Shown: one piece after another, positions 17,123-21,071 of the stretch
How positions within the stretch are numbered: the first letter of the stretch is position 1
How the letters are laid out: every line of letters starts with the position of its first letter
From: CAZHLD01 sp964533185
GTDB lineage: Bacteria; Acidobacteriota; Terriglobia; Acidiferrales; UBA7541
Reading direction: 5' to 3'
NCBI GenBank assembly: GCA_964533185.1
Contig: CAZHLD010000056.1
Location: 1-21,071 of the forward strand
Length of the DNA: 21,071 nucleotides
Translations under genes and position numbers: made by a program
Notes under the pieces: generated by a model
What the model saw: only the letters and a program-made list of their open reading frames with translations
Database searches by the model: none
Told to the model about the DNA's origin: nothing

Positions 17123-18631
17123 ATGGACAAGAGGATCAAAAAGGCGGGGCGGCACGTCAGCCAGAGCGAAGGGCTGATCTTTGAGAAGTCTGCTCCGGGG
17201 AAGCGCGGCTTCGAGCTGCCGCCGTGCGACGTCCCGGCGGTGGATGCGAAGCAGGCGCTGGGCGTGCAGGCTCGCAACGGCATACAAGGCTTTCCTGAGG
17301 TGAGCGAGATCGAAGTGATCCGCCACTTCACGCGGCTCTCGACGTGGAATTACGCAATCGACCTGGGAATGTATCCGCTGGGCTCCTGCACGATGAAGTA
17401 CAACCCGCGAGTGAATGAGTTCGTGGCGCGGCTGGAAGGAATTGCCACCGAGCATCCCTACCAGCCGGTCGAATTGTCGCAGGGCTGCTTGAAAATCCTG
17501 AAGCTGCTCGAGGAGTGCCTGCTCGAGATCACCGGCATGGACGCGATCACGCTGGAGCCGGCCGCCGGTGCGCAGGGCGAGATGACCGGGCTGCTGCTGA
17601 TCCGCGCCTATCTGACTAGCCAGGGCGGCGCGCGCAAATTGGTGCTGATCCCAGACTCGGCACACGGCACGAACCCGGCGACGGCGGTGATCGCGGGCTA
17701 CGATGTACAGAATATCCGGTCAGACGCGCGGGGGCAGATCGACGTGGCGCAGCTGCGGTCGCTGATGACGCCGGCCGTGGCCGCATTGATGGTGACCAAC
17801 CCGAGCACACTGGGCGTGTTTGAGCAAAACATTCCCGAGGTGGCCGAAATACTGCATGCGAACGGGTCGCTGCTCTATATGGACGGCGCGAACATGAACG
17901 CGCTGGCGGGCGTGACACGGCCGGGCGACTTCGGCGTGGACGTGATGCACCTGAACCTGCACAAGACCTTCTCGACGCCGCACGGCGGCGGCGGGCCGGG
18001 CGCAGGGCCGGTGGCGGTGAAGAAGTTCCTTGAGCCGTTCCTGCCCGTGCCGGTGCTAACGCAGAAGACCGACGGGACGCTGGCGCTCGAGGCGAACCGG
18101 CCGAAGTCGATCGGGCGCGTGAAGGCGTTCTGCGGAAATTTCGGCGTGCTGGTGCGGGCGCTGGCGTACACGCTGGCGTACGGCCCTGGGATCCGCCAAG
18201 CCACCGAAGACGCGGTCTTGAACGCAAACTACATCCGCAAGCACCTCGAAGACGCGTACGACCTGCCCTACAAGCTGCCCTCGATGCACGAGGTGGTGTT
18301 CAGTGACGCGCGGCAGAAGAAAAACGGCGTGAACACGATGGACATTGCGAAGCGATTGATTGACTACGGCTTCCACCCGTACACCACAGCGTTCCCACTG
18401 ATTGTGCCGGGCGCGCTGATGATCGAGCCGACGGAGTCGGAGTCGAAGGAAGAGTGCGACCTGTTCATTGACGCGATGCGGGCAATCGCCGAAGAGGCCG
18501 CGACGAATCCTGAAATTGTGAAGACGGCGCCACATTCGACGCGGGTAGGGCGGTTAGATGAAGTGACCGCGGCACGGAAGCCCATCCTGCGGTGGAGGCC
18601 GCTTGAGAAGGGCGCGGGTGGTGGGGAGTGA
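17123..18631 (+). CDS. gcvPB: Glycine dehydrogenase (decarboxylating) subunit 2
   Basis: 502 residues from ATG 17123, which has GGGGAG a few bases upstream. A TTG at 17105 is also in frame but less likely. This is the PLP-bearing half of the split P protein. The cofactor lysine lies in HLNLHKTFSTPHGGGGPGAG (Lys281). Other conserved blocks are LGMYPLGSCTMKYNPRVNE (81-99), EPAAGAQGEM (145-154), SAHGTNPATA (179-188) and MDGANMNA (253-260). It works with GcvPA, and the L protein (lipoamide dehydrogenase), which is not in this window, reoxidises GcvH. Confidence 0.97.
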   Translation: MDKRIKKAGRHVSQSEGLIFEKSAPGKRGFELPPCDVPAVDAKQALGVQARNGIQGFPEVSEIEVIRHFTRLSTWNYAIDLGMYPLGSCTMKYNPRVNEFVARLEGIATEHPYQPVELSQGCLKILKLLEECLLEITGMDAITLEPAAGAQGEMTGLLLIRAYLTSQGGARKLVLIPDSAHGTNPATAVIAGYDVQNIRSDARGQIDVAQLRSLMTPAVAALMVTNPSTLGVFEQNIPEVAEILHANGSLLYMDGANMNALAGVTRPGDFGVDVMHLNLHKTFSTPHGGGGPGAGPVAVKKFLEPFLPVPVLTQKTDGTLALEANRPKSIGRVKAFCGNFGVLVRALAYTLAYGPGIRQATEDAVLNANYIRKHLEDAYDLPYKLPSMHEVVFSDARQKKNGVNTMDIAKRLIDYGFHPYTTAFPLIVPGALMIEPTESESKEECDLFIDAMRAIAEEAATNPEIVKTAPHSTRVGRLDEVTAARKPILRWRPLEKGAGGGE

Positions 18632-18637
18632 GAAGAA

Positions 18638-18670
18638 GAGTTTAGAGTTTAGAGTTGAGAGTTGAGAGTC
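18638..18670. repeat. 7-bp tandem array (GAGTTTA/GAGTTGA type) after gcvPB
   Basis: Two GAGTTTA units, two GAGTTGA units and a partial GAGTC follow each other seven bases downstream of the gcvPB stop. The period is the same as in the arrays at 3691, 4634 and 6680, with a different unit. Confidence 0.8.
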
Positions 18671-18732
18671 CAGGTTCCAGCCTTTCGGAAAACGCACCGG
18701 TTATGAATTGCCCCAGCCGAGAGGAACCTTCC

Positions 18733-19344
18733 ATGAGAAATCGAACTGCATTCGGAAGCATCGCTCTACTGGTATGCGCGCTCGCGCTGGGGACGGCTGT
18801 CCGAGGCGCCGACGGGAGTGTTTCCGTGCGCGCGGAGGGCACGGCGCAGGAAAAAGGAGCGACGCAGCCCAAGGGCCCGGACGTGCAGTATATTCCGACG
18901 CCGCACGACGTGGTGGAGGAGATGCTGAAACTGGCCGGGGTCAAGAAAGACGATGAGGTTTATGACCTGGGCTGCGGCGATGGGCGAATCGTCATCCTGG
19001 CGGCGAAGAAGTACGGGGCGCGGGGAGTGGGGATCGACATTGACCCGGAGCGGATCCGGGAGTCGAAAGAGAACGCGCAAAAGGAGGGCGTGGCCGAGCG
19101 CGTGAAGTTCCGCGAGGAGGATTTGTTTGAGGCAGACATCAAAGAGGCCACAGTGGTGACGATCTTCCTGCTGAACAGCCTGAACCAGAGATTGAAGCCG
19201 AAGCTGCTCAAGGAGCTGAAGCCGGGGACGCGGGTGGTCTCGCACAACTTCGACATGGGCGACTGGAAGCCCGATAAGACCGTGCACCTGGTGGGCAGCA
19301 CGATTTACTTGTGGGTGATTCCGGCGCATCCACCGGCGAACTAG
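18733..19344 (+). CDS. Exported class I SAM-dependent methyltransferase-like protein
   Basis: 203 residues from ATG 18733, supported by GAGAGGAA upstream. The first 26 residues (basic start, then IALLVCALALGTAVRGA) form a signal peptide or membrane anchor. A low-complexity linker leads to YIPTPHDVVEEMLKLAGV (53-70) and the SAM-binding motif I VYDLGCGDGRIVI (76-88), with the acidic GIDIDPE after strand 2 (100-106). The Rossmann core continues through FLLNSLNQRLKPKLLKELKPG. The substrate is unknown. An export signal on a SAM-dependent fold is odd, because SAM is cytoplasmic; the protein may be anchored facing inward, or its signal may be misread. Its TAG stop overlaps the stop of the convergent M48 peptidase gene. 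Confidence 0.85.
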   Translation: MRNRTAFGSIALLVCALALGTAVRGADGSVSVRAEGTAQEKGATQPKGPDVQYIPTPHDVVEEMLKLAGVKKDDEVYDLGCGDGRIVILAAKKYGARGVGIDIDPERIRESKENAQKEGVAERVKFREEDLFEADIKEATVVTIFLLNSLNQRLKPKLLKELKPGTRVVSHNFDMGDWKPDKTVHLVGSTIYLWVIPAHPPAN

Positions 19345-20756
19345 CGACGGAAGCGGACGGAATCGAGTATGGTTTCGAAGGAGCGATCGTAGTCGCTGTA
19401 TTCCCGCTCGGGGGCGACGCAGACGAAGAAGACCAGGCCTTCGGGCCGAAGCACGGTGACGAGCCAGTCCACCTCCTTGCCGCCGACTGGCGACTGGTTC
19501 GAGAGATAAGTGGAAAGGGCACGCTCTGCGCCCAGGCGGATGCGCTCGTGCGAGCGAGTGACGCGCATCGAGGGGTTGGAGTGGCGCAGGTCGTCAATGA
19601 GCTGATCCGTGGCCTCTTCGAGCGACACCTGGCCGTAGCGGCTGCCGTGCGGCTCGAAGACGTTGACGATCACGCCGTAGGCCAGAGCGGCGTTGCCGCG
19701 GCCGTCGTCCACGACGCCGCGGTCGGGCACGAAGGTGACCGCGCTTCCCTGCCCGTTGTAGCGCCAGTTGTCCGGGTAGCGCATCCGCAGAACTCTGTTT
19801 TCAAAATCGGCATAGCGGCCAGAGGGCAGGTCGGGGCGACCTGAGCCGCCTCCGTTACCGCCTCGTGGCGGGCCACCGCTCTTGGGCGGAGCCGGCAGCG
19901 AGAGGACGTGCTGCTTGATCTGGCGGAACTCGAGGGAATCGGTCTTGTAGCCGCGGGGCGGGCCGCCCAACAAGTTCACCTCGCGGCTGATCAGCTCGAC
20001 GCGGTTCTCGGGGTTGGGATGGCTCGAAAGCCACTGTGGTGGCCGGCCTTTCTTTGATTCGGCATCGATCTTCTCGAAGAACTGCGAGCCGGCGCGCGGG
20101 TCGTATCCGTTGTCGTAGAGGATTTGCACGCCCAGGATGTCCGCCTGGCGCTCGGCGTCGCGGGAGTACTTGAGCAGCACGGAATTGGCGACAAAGCCCG
20201 TGCCAAGCTGCGCGAGGACCGCGCCGACAGAGTTGCCACCGAGCGCGCCTCCGAGAATCGCGAGAGGCACCTGCGCGGCATAAGCCTTGGAGGCCTGGTT
20301 GGTACCGTGACGTAAGGCCACGTGGCCAATCTCGTGCGCGATCACGCTGGCAAGCTGGGCTTCGTTGTCGGCGGCCTCGATCACGCCGCGGTTGATGTAG
20401 ATGTATCCGCCGGGCAGAGCAAAGGCGTTGATGCCGCGGTCGTTGATGACCTTGAACTGGTAGGGATACTTCTCACCGGGCGCCCTGGCGGCCAAGCGGC
20501 GGCCCAGGGCGTTGACGTAGGCGTCCACCTGCGGGTCGTTCAGCAGCACGAGCTGGCGTTCGGCGTCGCGGGAGACTTCCTTGCCCAGCTCGACGTCCTG
20601 CTGCGGAGAGAACATGTTCCAGCCGGGCTTGAGACGGGTGCGCTCGGCCCAGGCCGCAGGAGCCAGAGCCAGCGTGAGCGCCAGCAAGAAAGCCATTCCC
20701 TGCTGGATGACTCGTACGCTTCGCTTCGGGGCAACACCAGCATGATGAATGCTCAT
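19341..20756 (-). CDS. M48 family metallopeptidase with signal peptide and extra C-terminal domain
   Basis: 471 residues from ATG 20756, chosen because GGAGGCGAGG sits directly before it; an ATG nine codons upstream lacks this. Residues 1-37 are a signal peptide ending in PAAWA. The peptidase domain (about 45-285) has the zinc motif HEIGH at 141-145, the third ligand in SRDAERQAD (Glu202), and SSHPNPENR (245-252), as in BepA/YfgC- and LoiP-type periplasmic M48 peptidases that act on envelope proteins. A Gly/Pro-rich linker (about 288-312) joins a C-terminal domain (about 313-471) that I do not recognise. It contains YPDNWRYNGQGSAVTFVPD and resembles small PsbP/DUF1795-like folds only loosely. 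The gene converges with the methyltransferase gene. Confidence 0.93.
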   Translation of the reverse strand: MSIHHAGVAPKRSVRVIQQGMAFLLALTLALAPAAWAERTRLKPGWNMFSPQQDVELGKEVSRDAERQLVLLNDPQVDAYVNALGRRLAARAPGEKYPYQFKVINDRGINAFALPGGYIYINRGVIEAADNEAQLASVIAHEIGHVALRHGTNQASKAYAAQVPLAILGGALGGNSVGAVLAQLGTGFVANSVLLKYSRDAERQADILGVQILYDNGYDPRAGSQFFEKIDAESKKGRPPQWLSSHPNPENRVELISREVNLLGGPPRGYKTDSLEFRQIKQHVLSLPAPPKSGGPPRGGNGGGSGRPDLPSGRYADFENRVLRMRYPDNWRYNGQGSAVTFVPDRGVVDDGRGNAALAYGVIVNVFEPHGSRYGQVSLEEATDQLIDDLRHSNPSMRVTRSHERIRLGAERALSTYLSNQSPVGGKEVDWLVTVLRPEGLVFFVCVAPEREYSDYDRSFETILDSVRFRR

Positions 20757-20916
20757 CCTCGCCTCCGTGGGCCGAGTCCGCACGAGCGGATCCGGCAGGG
20801 TCGAACTGGGCCAGCGTAAAAGGTCTACGACGGCTTACAGTCGTTAGATGATGACATTGCCTGGCGGGTTCGATGGGCAGAAACGAGCGGATCGCCCCGC
20901 TGGCAACTGCAAGGAC

Positions 20917-20945
20917 ACTATACTCAATCCGCGAGTGGCAGGAAA
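20917..20945 (-). promoter_or_regulatory. Possible promoter for the M48 peptidase gene
   Basis: On the minus strand TTTCCT (20945-20940) and TATAGT (20922-20917) are 17 bases apart, about 160 bp before the start codon. The -10 box matches five of six positions and the -35 is poor. A leader of about 150 bases would follow, containing the short inverted repeat ACGAC/GTCGT at about 20827-20844. Confidence 0.25.
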
Positions 20946-20994
20946 CATTTGGCTGCGACCCGGCCAGGGCCAGGTGATACCAGGTGAACTCGGA

Positions 20995-21071
20995 TTAGCG
21001 GCTGATGAGGACTTTGGCCTCGCGGGCCAGGGCCGCAGCGGGGACTTCCACCGGACGACCGCCAGTGGCTC
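20995..21071 (-). CDS. C-terminal end of an unidentified protein (runs off window edge)
   Basis: On the minus strand one frame is open from the window edge to a TAA at 20997-20995. It encodes GGRPVEVPAAALAREAKVLI and a final SR. Almost every codon ends in G or C, which matches the coding bias of the other genes here. The other two minus frames give unlikely peptides rich in Pro, Ser and Arg. Twenty-five codons are too few to name a family. Confidence 0.4.
   Translation of the reverse strand, partial: ATGGRPVEVPAAALAREAKVLISR

Noticed and set aside
20970..20987. Two CCAGGTGA direct copies ten bases apart
   Set aside because: Only two copies, located just after the stop of the partial gene at the edge; no regulatory meaning can be supported.

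Overview
The window is a GC-rich bacterial chromosome segment made of ordinary metabolic genes. It is a scaffold: three runs of exactly 100 N (2430-2529, 9351-9450, 16984-17083) look like gap placeholders of unknown true length. The high-GC codon use, the FtcD-cyclodeaminase fusion, the signal-peptide methyltransferase, and the intergenic repeats (7-bp tandem arrays and GGAGTGCGGC-type palindromes) resemble Acidobacteriota. That assignment is an inference from general knowledge, not a computed result. I see no tRNA, rRNA, CRISPR array, transposase, phage or plasmid gene, and no gene-free stretch longer than about 270 bp apart from whatever the gaps hide.

Layout. (1) 1-786, minus strand: cutA and the 5' part of a CorA-type Mg/Co transporter gene, coupled through an ATGA overlap. 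(2) 895-2429, plus: a phosphohexomutase with a probably leaderless promoter, then the start of an unknown membrane-anchored protein that runs into gap 1. (3) 2542-6648, minus: a DUF1624/acyltransferase-like membrane protein, thiG, and a long-chain acyl-CoA synthetase, separated by repeat-rich spacers. (4) 6787-13218, plus: a histidine utilisation cluster, hutU, an NmrA-like Rossmann protein, gap 2, hutI, an ftcD-cyclodeaminase fusion, and a secreted protein of unknown function. It ends at a perfect 32-bp palindrome followed by T7. (5) 13294-13903, minus: a 61-residue Cys-rich protein and an RsbW-like ATPase-fold protein with altered nucleotide-binding residues. (6) 14060-18631, plus: the glycine cleavage operon gcvT-gcvH-gcvPA-(gap 3)-gcvPB. 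(7) 18733-20756: an exported class I methyltransferase (plus) and an M48 peptidase (minus), which converge and overlap at a shared CTAG. (8) 20995-21071: the last codons of a minus-strand gene that continues past the edge.

Function. The two main operons both feed the tetrahydrofolate one-carbon pool. HutU, HutI and FtcD take urocanate to glutamate, ammonia and 5,10-methenyl-THF. The glycine cleavage T, H and P proteins take glycine to CO2, ammonia and 5,10-methylene-THF. HutH and the L protein (lipoamide dehydrogenase) are not visible; hutH could lie in gap 2 or elsewhere.

I found no convincing new defence or mobile system. The most unusual material is intergenic: 7-bp-period tandem arrays of differing sequence at four loci, a composite repeat cluster between thiG and the acyl-CoA synthetase, and a perfect palindrome that recurs at an operon end and at the edges of gap 3.
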